A stretch of 44,671 bases of DNA from an uncultured Lachnospiraceae bacterium (GTDB taxonomy: Bacteria; Bacillota; Clostridia; Lachnospirales; Lachnospiraceae). Positions 8,290 to 17,188 of the stretch are shown here, piece by piece. Position numbers and translations under genes: made by a program. Positions within the stretch are counted from its first letter, which is position 1. Every line of letters begins with the position of its first letter. The notes beneath the pieces are model-generated. The model was not told the DNA's origin and made no database searches. It was given only the letters and a program-made list of their open reading frames with translations. Location of the stretch: assembly GCA_934385475.1 (NCBI GenBank), contig CAKRPS010000019.1:1-44671 (forward strand). Reading direction: 5' to 3'.

Positions 8290-9225
8290 CTACAGCGTCA
8301 CGCTATAGCTGCTTGCATAGATTTTCTTTAACTCAGAATTATAGTTAAATTCTTCTCCCATACAGAATTCCTTCGACCAGGTCATATAATACGCCCACGG
8401 AATATGGCTCTTGCTGAGCAGATCAATATCCGGCAAAATTCCAACCTCCGTCAGGGCGGCAACCTTCGTTGACTTCGTGTTCTTCAGCAATTCCTGATAT
8501 TCTGCCGCATAATCGGTCACAGTGTGTGCCTTCACGTAGACATCCCAGCCAATGACATCCACATACTCATCCCCGGGATAGCCCTCTTTCGCCGGGCAGC
8601 TCCATACCCAAAGCAGATGATCCAGATGCAGCTTATCTGTATAGTAATGATACATCAGACGATACAGATCACGTGCAACCTCAGGTCCCTTCGAGCCCCA
8701 CCAGAACCAGGTTCCCTCTGATTCATGCAAAGGCCTCCATAGAATCGGTATTTTTCTCTCCTGAAATTTTCTGAGCTCTACCGCAATCTGATCCAGATCA
8801 TGGAAAAAGGCCTCTCTCTCCGGAGTTCCCTCTTTCAGAACCTGCTCCGGATCAAAGTCCGTATGTTCCGTATAAAAACTTTTGTCCTTGCCACCGATCG
8901 GTGAAAACCAGTGAAAACAGAAGCTGACGATTCCCTTAGTCTCCGTTGCCCATTTCAACGCTGCTTCGACCGTCTCCCTGTTCTCCTCCACCTCTTTCAT
9001 ACATTCCGGTGAAGTGATCTCATAATTAATGTTCGGTGAATAGGCCAGAAGTTCAAAGCCCTGTAGTTTCGGCCTTCTCCCTGTTAATTCACAGATATGA
9101 TCTGCCTCCTCCATCGGCACCGTCTGGGTGTGCTGACCGGTAATGATCTGCTTTCCGGCTGTCTCATAGAGATCATTCAGCAATGCGACCGCTTCCGGTG
9201 TCGCCTGTGCATTTACTGGTTTCAT
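8290..9225 (-). CDS. GH26 beta-mannanase-like glycoside hydrolase, cytoplasmic
   Basis: A 311-residue GH26 enzyme. The acid/base Glu168 lies in WRPLHESEGTWFWWG and the nucleophile Glu260 in ALTEVG, both typical of beta-1,4-mannanases; the N-terminal GKQIITGQHTQ is also a family signature. There is no signal peptide, transmembrane segment or CBM, so it should act inside the cell on imported manno-oligosaccharides. A GGGAGG site precedes the ATG. It is the last gene of a long minus-strand run, 74 bp after the DUF554 gene, and converges with the lacI-type gene. Cleavage of short mannan fragments fits better than polymer attack, but exact linkage specificity cannot be read. Confidence 0.85.
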   Translation of the reverse strand: MKPVNAQATPEAVALLNDLYETAGKQIITGQHTQTVPMEEADHICELTGRRPKLQGFELLAYSPNINYEITSPECMKEVEENRETVEAALKWATETKGIVSFCFHWFSPIGGKDKSFYTEHTDFDPEQVLKEGTPEREAFFHDLDQIAVELRKFQERKIPILWRPLHESEGTWFWWGSKGPEVARDLYRLMYHYYTDKLHLDHLLWVWSCPAKEGYPGDEYVDVIGWDVYVKAHTVTDYAAEYQELLKNTKSTKVAALTEVGILPDIDLLSKSHIPWAYYMTWSKEFCMGEEFNYNSELKKIYASSYSVTL

Positions 9226-9299
9226 GGTGTATCCTCCCGATTTTCCGTTCTTTCCTGCGTTCCTGTTTTCGCGATATTTGGCTCATCATATCATACTTT

Positions 9300-9776
9300 T
9301 CAGGCAATGCCTACTACTGTTTGCAAGATTTCCCAAAATACCGGAATCAGGATAGCCGGAAGAAGATTTCCCACCTTGATCTTCTTGCCGAAAATCAGAT
9401 TATAGCCGACACAGATTACCAGGGAGGCTGTAACAAACCCTTCCACAAACATACAGTTGTTATCTGCCTTGGCAAGATGCTGCAGCCTGATCCCGAGGTG
9501 ATCCAGCCGCAGTTTAATATCAATACACTCGCCAAGAAGGCCGCCTATGACAAGGGAAAAGACCAGAAGCATTGTGTTCTGTGTCTCGACTCCTCCATCG
9601 ACGACCTTCAAAAGACCTGCGAGTGTACCGGCAATTCCGATAAACATTGTCGCCAGTCCACATGCCTGTATCAAAATATCCTGAAAACGCTGCTTTAACC
9701 CGGTGCGGATCAGCATGCCAACCATGCTTCCCGCAACTACCGCAGCTACATTGATAATTGTTCCTAATCCTCTCAT
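9300..9776 (-). CDS. DUF554-family membrane protein with a large internal deletion
   Basis: An integral membrane protein of about 158 residues. The N-terminus (GLGTIINVAAVVAGSMVGML) and the segments LLVFSLVIGGLLGE, EGFVTASL and KIKVGNLLPAILIP are DUF554 (YdfK-like) signatures. Family members are about 230 residues. Here the conserved GFVTASLxxCxG segment runs directly into the C-terminal GYNLIFGKKIKVGN segment, so roughly 70-80 residues containing two or three membrane helices are missing in frame. The start at 9776 (MRGLG) is chosen over 9815 since it matches the family N-terminus and lies 13 bp after the feoB-like stop. Function of the family is unknown; this copy may be non-functional. Confidence 0.75.
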   Translation of the reverse strand: MRGLGTIINVAAVVAGSMVGMLIRTGLKQRFQDILIQACGLATMFIGIAGTLAGLLKVVDGGVETQNTMLLVFSLVIGGLLGECIDIKLRLDHLGIRLQHLAKADNNCMFVEGFVTASLVICVGYNLIFGKKIKVGNLLPAILIPVFWEILQTVVGIA

Positions 9777-9789
9777 AACAGCCCTCACT

Positions 9790-12132
9790 TTACATTCCGG
9801 CCAACATCCCGGCAAAATGCGTCACAAGCGCTGCCACCCATGCAATGGCACACTGCCAGAATACTACTGCAACCGCCCATTTTGCGCCCAATTCTCTCTT
9901 TACAGACGCGATCGCTGCCACGCAGGGCGTGTACAGCAGACTGAATACCAGCAGAGAAGCCGCCGACAAAGGTGTCAACACCGCTGCTATATTACCACCA
10001 AACAGGATCTCCATGGTGGATACCACACTTTCCTTTGCCATAAAGCCACTGATCAGTGCTGTGCAGATTCGCCAGTCACCAAGCCCCACCGGCCGGAATA
10101 TGGGCACGAGCACCCCTGACACCATAGCCAGCATGCTTTCCGCAGAATCCTCCACCATATTGAGGTGCAGATCGAAGCTCTGCAGGAACCATACCACAAT
10201 TGTTGCAATCAGAATAACCGAAAATGCTCTCTGCAGAAAATCCTTTGCCTTCTCCCAGAGAAGCTGCAGTACATTTTTGGCTCCGGGCAGTCTGTAATTC
10301 GGAAGTTCCATCACAAAGGGCACCGGCTCTCCTCTGAACAATGTTCCCCGGTACAAAAGCGCAATCAGAATTCCTACCAGAATCCCAAGAACATAAAGTC
10401 CTGCCATGATAAGGCCGCCTTTTTTCGGGAAGAATACACTGACAAAAAATGAATAAATCGGCAGCTTTGCTGTACAGCTCATAAACGGTGTTAACAGAAT
10501 TGTCATTTTCCGGTCTCTTTCACTGGTAAGGGTTCTTGTCGCCATGACCGCCGGCACCGTACAGCCGAAACCAATCAGCATCGGAACGATACTCCTGCCC
10601 GAAAGGCCGATCTTTCTCAGCAGTTTATCCATCACAAAGGCCACACGCGCTATATAACCACTGTCCTCCATCAAAGACAGGAAGAAAAACAGTGTGACAA
10701 TAATCGGAAGAAAACTCAGCACACTTCCCACACCTGTAAAAATACCATCGATCACCAGACTATGTACCACATCGTTGACATTCGCCGCTGTGAGCGCTGC
10801 GTCCGTCAGTGCAGCCAGCTTATCGATCAGACTCTCAAGCAATCCCTGCAGCCACGCCCCGATCACATTAAAGGTCAGATAAAATACAAGCACCATAATA
10901 CCGATAAAGCAGGGGATCGCCGTATATTTTCCGGTCAGTATCCGGTCAATCTTTTCACTGCGCACTCTCTCCCGGCTCTCCTTAGGCTTTGTCACTGTCT
11001 GCTCACACAGCCGCTCAATAAAATCAAAACGCATATCAGCGATTGCTGCGCTGCGGTCCAGTCCACGCTCCGTCTCCATCTGTTTTACAATATGCTCCAC
11101 CATCTCCATCTCATTTTCATCAAGCTTGAGCTGATCCAGAATCAGATGGTCTCCCTCGATGGCCTTGGTAGCAGCAAATCGAACCGGTATCCCGGCCTCC
11201 TGCGCATGATCCTCTATCAGATGGATCACTGCGTGAATACAGCGGTGAACCGCGCCGTTATGATCATTTTTATCACAAAAGTCCTGTTTCAGGGGGCGTT
11301 CCTGGTATTTCGCAATATGGACAGCATGCCTGATCAGCTCGTCCACGCCTTCATTTTTGGCCGCAGAAATCGGAATCACCGGTACACCAAGGAGTGCCTC
11401 CATCGCATTTACATCGATAGCCCCCTGATTTCCTACCACCTCATCCATCATATTCAGTGCCACAACCATTGGTATATCCATTTCCAGAAGCTGCATCGTC
11501 AGATACAGGTTTCTTTCTATGTTGGTGGCATCCACAATATTGATAATTGCTCGTGGCTTTTCATCGAGGACAAAGTTACGCGACACAATCTCTTCATTAC
11601 TGTAAGGCGACATGGAGTAGATTCCCGGCAGATCTGTCACCTTCGTATTCTGATTTCCCTTGATGACACCATCCTTGCGGTCTACTGTCACCCCCGGGAA
11701 ATTCCCCACATGCTGATTTGACCCTGTAAGCTGGTTAAAGAGAGTTGTCTTTCCACAGTTCTGATTTCCCACCAATGCGTAAGTCAGTATTGTTCCCTCC
11801 GGCAACGGATTCTCATCCTCCTTAGAATGATATCTGCCTTCTTCTCCAAGTCCCGGATGTTCGGTGTCCCTTATGTGGTCAATTCCTTCATGGCTTCTTG
11901 TCCGTTGATGGATCGGTTCGATCTCAATCTGATCCGCCTCTGCAAGCCGGAGCGTCAGTTCATAGCCATGAATCTGTAATTCCATCGGATCTCCCATCGG
12001 TGCCAGCTTGATCACTGTCACTTCTGCCCCCGGAATCATTCCCATATCAAGGAAATGCTGCCGCAGTGCTCCCTCGCCACCTACTGTTTTAATGGCAGCG
12101 CTTTTTCCTATTTCCAATTCTTTTAATGTCAT
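9790..12132 (-). CDS. feoB: ferrous iron transporter, FeoA-FeoB fusion
   Basis: A 780-residue inner-membrane Fe2+ transporter. Residues 1-75 are a FeoA SH3-like domain (MTLKELEIGKSAAIKTVGGEG...). After a charged linker the FeoB G-domain starts near 115, with G1 GNQNCGKT (122-129), G3 DLPG (167-170) and G4 NMMD (227-230). The C-terminal half is the polytopic core with two gate regions, including the conserved FGCTVPAVMATRTL stretch. FeoA and FeoB are usually separate genes; the fused form is found in some anaerobic Firmicutes. An AAAGAGGAA ribosome site precedes the ATG. It lies 46 bp after the lipoprotein gene on the same strand. No Fur box was recognised. Confidence 0.95.
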   Translation of the reverse strand: MTLKELEIGKSAAIKTVGGEGALRQHFLDMGMIPGAEVTVIKLAPMGDPMELQIHGYELTLRLAEADQIEIEPIHQRTRSHEGIDHIRDTEHPGLGEEGRYHSKEDENPLPEGTILTYALVGNQNCGKTTLFNQLTGSNQHVGNFPGVTVDRKDGVIKGNQNTKVTDLPGIYSMSPYSNEEIVSRNFVLDEKPRAIINIVDATNIERNLYLTMQLLEMDIPMVVALNMMDEVVGNQGAIDVNAMEALLGVPVIPISAAKNEGVDELIRHAVHIAKYQERPLKQDFCDKNDHNGAVHRCIHAVIHLIEDHAQEAGIPVRFAATKAIEGDHLILDQLKLDENEMEMVEHIVKQMETERGLDRSAAIADMRFDFIERLCEQTVTKPKESRERVRSEKIDRILTGKYTAIPCFIGIMVLVFYLTFNVIGAWLQGLLESLIDKLAALTDAALTAANVNDVVHSLVIDGIFTGVGSVLSFLPIIVTLFFFLSLMEDSGYIARVAFVMDKLLRKIGLSGRSIVPMLIGFGCTVPAVMATRTLTSERDRKMTILLTPFMSCTAKLPIYSFFVSVFFPKKGGLIMAGLYVLGILVGILIALLYRGTLFRGEPVPFVMELPNYRLPGAKNVLQLLWEKAKDFLQRAFSVILIATIVVWFLQSFDLHLNMVEDSAESMLAMVSGVLVPIFRPVGLGDWRICTALISGFMAKESVVSTMEILFGGNIAAVLTPLSAASLLVFSLLYTPCVAAIASVKRELGAKWAVAVVFWQCAIAWVAALVTHFAGMLAGM

Positions 12133-12178
12133 AGTCTGTTCCTCTTTGTATTTTCTTCTGTATTTGCTGAATGGTTAT

Positions 12179-13594
12179 CTATACATGATTAATTTGAAAC
12201 TCATAATTGGTATCGTAGGTTCTGACAAGCAGCTTATCTCCACATTTCACAATATACTCCGGTGCACTGTTGACCGGAATCTCGTCCATCACCTTACCGT
12301 TCCGGATATCCACAATCTTCAGGTAATCATCCTCCTGTGTGAAGCCATAGCCGCATATAAGATAATCGCCTGCAACCGCAAAGGAACGGGCATTGCAGGT
12401 CAGCGGCTCCGTCCTCCAGAGCACCTGATCTGTTTTCAGATCGATCGCTGTAATATAGGCAGTGTGCGGGCAGGACTCCGCATAGGTATAATGTCCGGTT
12501 GCCACATACAGAATATCGTTCTGCACAGCCGCATACAGAATATTCTGGTCAATATAGTCATAATCTTTTTCCAGATACTCATCCGCATACTGGTAGCATG
12601 TGAAATCGTAAGTGATCGTCTCTGAGTTATCAACCGCCGTCAGCGTGAGATAAGGCGTATTGTCCATATTGTAGCCAACGTCGTATTGATATGCATCATC
12701 TGTATAAGGAAAGCCCGGTCTTTCTATCCCATTTTCCGCCAGCCACTCTTCATTGTCAATGATCTCGTTGGGCTCCTCCTTCACTTTCTCGAGCTGCAAC
12801 GTCAACGGTTTCTCCTCCGTGTCAACACCCTCTGCCGTGTAGTAGGTCCACGACGGCTCCTCCAGGATCACATACCTTCCGGATGCCTGATCCTCCTCTT
12901 CCATCCATGAAATATCATAGCTTGAAAATCCGTACTCATCCGGCTTCACATACAGGGCATAGAATGGCAGCTCCGTATCCTCTGTCTGCGACAGATCATA
13001 ATAGCCAACCCACGTCAGGAATTCCTCTGAAAGTCCCTCTAGCGGAGTTCCCGGCAGATAGAGCAGAATCTCCTGCGCGTTCTCCAGTCCATAGGGTTCC
13101 TCATAACAGTATTTTGTCTCATCAGCAATTTCACTCGTACCCGGCTCTTTGGCATAGGTTATCTCCTCGATCTGCATCGAGTAGCTGTGATCATCCACCT
13201 GCACCGGCTCTGTCATCCTGCCGTCGAACTCACACAGATACATCGTTCCTGCCGGATATCCCTCTCCGGTAACTCCCATGTCGGAATCATGAAAAGCACC
13301 ATGAAAGGTTCCATCCTCATTTATCTGCAAAAAGGTGCTCCATCCCCCGGCTCCGCTTGAGAAATCAAACTCCAGATCCTTCACTTCACTGAAAATACCT
13401 GAGGTTCCTTCTGTCGCCTCCTCAGGTTCCGTTCCCTCTTCTCCGGCATCCTCCCGGGACTCCTCTATCTCTCCCGGTTCCGTCTCTGCAAAAGCTTCCG
13501 CACTCTCCGTTTCCTGTACACTTTCTTTACTGCCACAACCTGTCACACCTGCTGCCGCCATGAGCACGCACAGCATCCATATTCTTTTTTTCAT
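12179..13594 (-). CDS. lipoprotein with C-terminal PQQ-like beta-propeller repeats
   Basis: A 471-residue secreted lipoprotein with lipobox VTGC (Cys20). An acidic, Glu-rich linker spans about residues 25-65. A central uncharacterised beta-rich region follows, and the last 140 residues show beta-propeller-like repeats (YITAIDLKTDQVLWRTEPL, YLKIVDIRNGKVMDEIPV), resembling PQQ/WD-type blades but too few for a complete propeller. The function is unknown. It is 24 bp downstream of the fructokinase gene, with an AGGAGT ribosome site, so it is probably co-transcribed with the sucrose genes; whether it has any sugar-related role is not shown by the sequence. Confidence 0.7.
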   Translation of the reverse strand: MKKRIWMLCVLMAAAGVTGCGSKESVQETESAEAFAETEPGEIEESREDAGEEGTEPEEATEGTSGIFSEVKDLEFDFSSGAGGWSTFLQINEDGTFHGAFHDSDMGVTGEGYPAGTMYLCEFDGRMTEPVQVDDHSYSMQIEEITYAKEPGTSEIADETKYCYEEPYGLENAQEILLYLPGTPLEGLSEEFLTWVGYYDLSQTEDTELPFYALYVKPDEYGFSSYDISWMEEEDQASGRYVILEEPSWTYYTAEGVDTEEKPLTLQLEKVKEEPNEIIDNEEWLAENGIERPGFPYTDDAYQYDVGYNMDNTPYLTLTAVDNSETITYDFTCYQYADEYLEKDYDYIDQNILYAAVQNDILYVATGHYTYAESCPHTAYITAIDLKTDQVLWRTEPLTCNARSFAVAGDYLICGYGFTQEDDYLKIVDIRNGKVMDEIPVNSAPEYIVKCGDKLLVRTYDTNYEFQINHV

Positions 13595-13618
13595 ACTCCT
13601 GTTTTCAAATGCCTTTCT

Positions 13619-14584
13619 TTATTCTGTCCGCAGTACTTTTTCAATTTCCTGCACGGCCGGCATGACACTTAACGCTCCCTTTCGCGTAGTGATCACAGAA
13701 GCTGCCGCATTGGCAAACCGAAGCATCTCCTCCAGTTTTTCGTTTGTCAGCTCCTCCAGACCGTTTTCCAGAACATAGTGTAACACACATCCGAAGAAAG
13801 TGTCACCCGCACCTGTCGTATCAACCGTAGTTTTTTGTAAAAAGGCGTCTGCCCGTACCTCTTCCCCTTTATAAAAGGCGATGCTTCCCTCTTTTCCGAG
13901 CGTGAGGAGCAGCAGGGGAACCTGATACTCACATACAAGCCGCCTTGCCCCTTTCAGGACGTCCTTCTCCCCGGTGAGAAATTCCACTTCATTGTCCGCG
14001 ATCTTGAGAATATCACATACATGCATCCCAAACTCCATCTTGTCGCGTGCCCGCTCCGGAGAATCCCACAAAAGCTCACGGAGATTCGGATCAAAGGAGA
14101 TCAGTGCTCCACTCTCCTTAGCAACGTGTACCGCATATTTCGTCGCATTCTCCACGGTCTCATGTGTCATCGACAGGGTTCCGAAATGAAATATACGCGT
14201 GCTGCGAAGCAGTTCTTCCCTGATCTCTTCTTTCCGGAGCATCATATCGGCTCCCGGATTGCGGTAGAACGAAAAGGACCGGTCGCCATCCTCCTGATTC
14301 TGAACGAATGCCAGTGTTGTCCGCACCTCCTCATCCACCACAAGTCCGTCCATGCAGATGCCCGCCAGCTCTGCCTTTGTCCGCAGCATCTCCCCCAGCA
14401 GATCCTTACCGATCTTTCCGATAAATGCAGTCTTGTGCCCCAGCCTTTGCAGCATGGAGAGTACATTGCACGGAGCCCCTCCGGGATTCGCCTCAAACAA
14501 TACATTTCCCTGTGGACTTCTCCCATTGTCCGTGAAATCCACAAGCAGCTCTCCCAACGCTACCACATCAAATTTCTCTGTCAT
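13619..14584 (-). CDS. scrK: fructokinase, PfkB/ribokinase family
   Basis: A 321-residue cytoplasmic kinase converting fructose to fructose-6-phosphate. The N-terminal sugar-binding signature NPGGAPCNV (33-41) and the C-terminal DTTGAGDTFFG motif with catalytic Asp261 are those of PfkB fructokinases. It completes the sucrose pathway encoded upstream: sucrose phosphorylase yields glucose-1-phosphate and fructose, and this enzyme phosphorylates the fructose. It starts 19 bp after the lacI-type gene in the same operon. The gene symbol is by function and context; a kinase for a related ketose cannot be excluded. Confidence 0.88.
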   Translation of the reverse strand: MTEKFDVVALGELLVDFTDNGRSPQGNVLFEANPGGAPCNVLSMLQRLGHKTAFIGKIGKDLLGEMLRTKAELAGICMDGLVVDEEVRTTLAFVQNQEDGDRSFSFYRNPGADMMLRKEEIREELLRSTRIFHFGTLSMTHETVENATKYAVHVAKESGALISFDPNLRELLWDSPERARDKMEFGMHVCDILKIADNEVEFLTGEKDVLKGARRLVCEYQVPLLLLTLGKEGSIAFYKGEEVRADAFLQKTTVDTTGAGDTFFGCVLHYVLENGLEELTNEKLEEMLRFANAAASVITTRKGALSVMPAVQEIEKVLRTE

Positions 14585-14603
14585 CTCGTTTCCTCCCTTT
14601 CCG

Positions 14604-15581
14604 CTAAGTTGTTCCTCGCACTACCAGAGTGGTCGGCAAGATCGTCCGTCTTGGCACCGGTTTATTTTCCCTTGCCTCAGTGAGCAGCTTCACCGCCAGC
14701 TCTGCCATCTCATAGACCGGTTGATGGATCGTTGTGATATTCGGTGTCGTGAGCGTCGCCAGACTGACATCGTCAAATCCGACCACCTTCATATCCTCCG
14801 GCACTTTCCTGTGAAGCCTGTTGCATACCTGAAGTACCTGTGCCGCGATCACATCACTTCCTGCAAAAATCCCATCCACTTCCGGATGTTCCAGCAGCAT
14901 TTTCCCTATCCATTCATAATACTCCAATTCGTTGTATTGTTCCTGACTTGTTCTCCCCAGAAGATACGGCACCCCGGCTTTTCTACAAACATCCCCAAAG
15001 CCTGTCTCTCTGGTATCCGCAGGCATTGTGTTATCGATCACACCGCCGATACTCAGCAAATGCCGGCACCCCTTTTCAATCAGGTGCTCCGCAGCAAGGC
15101 TTCCTCCGAGATAGTTGTCACATTCCACGGAAGCTGTTCCCTGTTCCGGATTTCTCTCAAATGTGATCAGCGGCACATGAAGCGCTGCCAGATCCTCCAC
15201 CGGAACCTTCCCGCTGCACAGGATCACTCCCGCCACGCGGCTGCTGGCACAGGCATCGATATATTCCCGCAGCTTCTCCGCATTTTCCTGTGTGTTGAAC
15301 AACAGTATCTTGTATCTGTTCAGAGCCGCCTGATGCTCTATATTGCTGATCACCTCGGCAAAATAAGGATGCCTGATATGAGGTACGATCAGACCGATCA
15401 GGTTGGAGGATTGCTTGGAAAGAGAACGTGCAATCTCATTCGGCTGATAATTCAATTCACGCATCGCTTCATAGACCTTTGTCCTGGTCTCCTCACTGAT
15501 ATACCCTCTGTCATTCAACACTCTGGAAACAGTAGTGACCGACAGACCGGTCTTTACTGCCACATCCTTAATGGTTGCCAC
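14604..15581 (-). CDS. LacI-family regulator of the sucrose operon (ScrR-like)
   Basis: A full-length 325-residue LacI-family protein. The HTH and hinge occupy 1-60 (MATIKDVAVKTGLSVTTVSRVLNDRGY ... YQPNEIARSLSKQSS). The effector domain includes DGIFAGSDVIAAQVLQ and VVGFDDVSLATLTTPNITTIHQP, both standard. It sits between sucrose phosphorylase and fructokinase genes with gaps of 25 and 19 bp, so it is autogenously transcribed with its probable targets. A LacI-type palindrome overlaps the -35 box upstream of the sucrose phosphorylase gene and is its likely operator. Confidence 0.87.
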   Translation of the reverse strand: MATIKDVAVKTGLSVTTVSRVLNDRGYISEETRTKVYEAMRELNYQPNEIARSLSKQSSNLIGLIVPHIRHPYFAEVISNIEHQAALNRYKILLFNTQENAEKLREYIDACASSRVAGVILCSGKVPVEDLAALHVPLITFERNPEQGTASVECDNYLGGSLAAEHLIEKGCRHLLSIGGVIDNTMPADTRETGFGDVCRKAGVPYLLGRTSQEQYNELEYYEWIGKMLLEHPEVDGIFAGSDVIAAQVLQVCNRLHRKVPEDMKVVGFDDVSLATLTTPNITTIHQPVYEMAELAVKLLTEARENKPVPRRTILPTTLVVRGTT

Positions 15582-15606
15582 AATTTTTTACCATCCTTAC
15601 TCTTTT

Positions 15607-17055
15607 CTACAATTCTAACCGGACTTTATCCGTTCCCTTGTCCGTATAGTAAATCTGAAATTTCTTTTCGTGGAAGTCAGCGATCAGCTCTGCCTGCTCT
15701 TTGCCCTTCTCTCTGATAATATGTAAAATATGCTCCGGGCTTTCGACCAGCCTGAACTCCCCGTCAAAGGCCGGATGGCTGTTACGAAATTCCATCATCT
15801 TACGCAGTTTTTGTACCACGGGACGCTGCATCTCTTCCTCTATTTCCGTAAGGCTGTAATAGTGTCTGTTGATATTTCGGCCCGTCTTGGTCTTCTCAAG
15901 CAGTTCCATATCATTTTTGCCTGCCAGAAGCCCTACATAATAAACCTGTGGTATGCCGGGTGCAAAGAACTGTACCGCCCTTGCCAGCAGATAGTCGTCA
16001 TCCCGGTCACCCAATGCGGAATAGTAGGTACAGTTGATCTGATAAATATCCAGATTATTGTAGGTTGCCGTATTATATATCTTCTTTACATTTGCCCCGA
16101 ATTGAAAGATGTCCTCCCTGGTTCTGTCAATCTCCTCATCCGGCAGCAGATCCTTGACATCCACCACCCCGATTCCGTCGTGCGTATCCAATGTCGTAAA
16201 CTGCTTTCTGGGACAGATCGTAAGCCAGTTTTTCAGGTAACGGGTCTGTCCATAATAAATAGCATTGATCAGAAGCATCGGAAGGGCAAAGTCATACACA
16301 TAATATCCCTTCTGTTCAATCTTCTGTTCCATTGTGTAGTGTTCATGAATCTCCGGAAGAAGCTGGCAGCCGTATGGCTTTATGATCTCTTCACATTCGT
16401 TCAGAAGTTCCCACACCTCAGGTTCTATAAAGAAGCAGGAGGTTCCTGCCTTTTTGGTTGCATAGGCAAAGGCATCCAGCCGGATCAGCGCGGCCCCATG
16501 CCTGCAAAGATTCGTCAGGTTTTCCTTCAGAAATGCCTGCGCCGTCGCTGTTTTGCAATTAATATCAATCTGCTCCTCATCAAAGGTACACCACACCTTC
16601 TCCCTTGAACCATCCTTAAATTCCGCATACACATAAGGTGCTCTCGGCTTTCTCTTGTAAATAGCGTCCACCTCTGCCTGTGTGGGTTCGCCATTTTCCC
16701 AGAAATCACGATACCGGATAAACAGGTCCTTATATGCAGAGTTCTCCTTCTTTTCAAGAAAATCCTGATAATACCGGCTTTTTGCCGAAATATGGTTGAT
16801 CATATAGTCAAACATCAGACTGTACCGCTTTGCAAGCTCCTCCACCTCTTCCCAGGTTCCGAATACCGGATCGACTTCCTCATACCCCAGTGGGGCAAAG
16901 CCACGGTCACCCGATGACGGAAAAAACGGAAGCAGATGGATTCCCCCTACCGCGTTCGCAAAATGCCGGTCCAGCACCTGCGTCAGTTCCCGGATATTGT
17001 TCCCCATAGAATCCGCATACGTGATCAACATACATTTGTTCTCTAATCCCTTCAT
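15607..17055 (-). CDS. gtfA: sucrose phosphorylase, GH13 subfamily 18
   Basis: A 482-residue cytoplasmic enzyme that phosphorolyses sucrose to alpha-D-glucose-1-phosphate and fructose. The N-terminus MLITYADSMGNNIRELTQVL and GGIHLLPFFPSSGDRGFAPLGYEEVDP are near-invariant in this family. The catalytic nucleophile is Asp194 in IRLDAFAYATKKAGT and the acid/base is Glu235 in LLPEIHEHY; TLDTHDGIGVVD holds the third carboxylate. Its length matches characterised enzymes (about 480-505). It heads the gtfA-lacI-fructokinase operon. Neighbouring members of the subfamily can act on sucrose-6-phosphate or glucosylglycerate, but the fructokinase next door supports sucrose. No sucrose transporter is encoded nearby. 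Confidence 0.92.
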   Translation of the reverse strand: MKGLENKCMLITYADSMGNNIRELTQVLDRHFANAVGGIHLLPFFPSSGDRGFAPLGYEEVDPVFGTWEEVEELAKRYSLMFDYMINHISAKSRYYQDFLEKKENSAYKDLFIRYRDFWENGEPTQAEVDAIYKRKPRAPYVYAEFKDGSREKVWCTFDEEQIDINCKTATAQAFLKENLTNLCRHGAALIRLDAFAYATKKAGTSCFFIEPEVWELLNECEEIIKPYGCQLLPEIHEHYTMEQKIEQKGYYVYDFALPMLLINAIYYGQTRYLKNWLTICPRKQFTTLDTHDGIGVVDVKDLLPDEEIDRTREDIFQFGANVKKIYNTATYNNLDIYQINCTYYSALGDRDDDYLLARAVQFFAPGIPQVYYVGLLAGKNDMELLEKTKTGRNINRHYYSLTEIEEEMQRPVVQKLRKMMEFRNSHPAFDGEFRLVESPEHILHIIREKGKEQAELIADFHEKKFQIYYTDKGTDKVRLEL

Positions 17056-17107
17056 GTCCTATCCCCATTTCTTTTTATTTTTGGTGCTTTATAGCCTTCT
17101 CACGCTT

Positions 17108-17148
17108 ATGGTAGCATTTCTCTTTTCAATATGTCAAGCGGTTGACAT
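17108..17148 (-). promoter_or_regulatory. promoter and LacI-type operator of the sucrose operon
   Basis: An 18-bp near-perfect palindrome (17131-17148; 7-base arms ATGTCAA/TTGACAT, central CpG) contains TTGACA on the minus strand (17137-17132). Eighteen bases downstream is TACCAT (17113-17108), a fair -10 box. The operator therefore overlaps the -35 element of the gtfA promoter. The remainder of the 17056-17188 gap shows nothing else. Confidence 0.55.
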
Positions 17149-17188
17149 ACAGGGTATAAATTTCCCCTTTTACCTTACTTCCCTGCCT

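Noticed and set aside
10762..11721. 319-codon plus-strand frame opposite feoAB
   Set aside because: Cys/His/Ile-rich, low-complexity translation typical of antisense frames; FeoB motifs on the other strand are unambiguous.
17131..17148. Catabolite-responsive element (cre)
   Set aside because: The palindrome is two bases longer between arms than the cre consensus; a LacI-type operator for the local regulator fits better.
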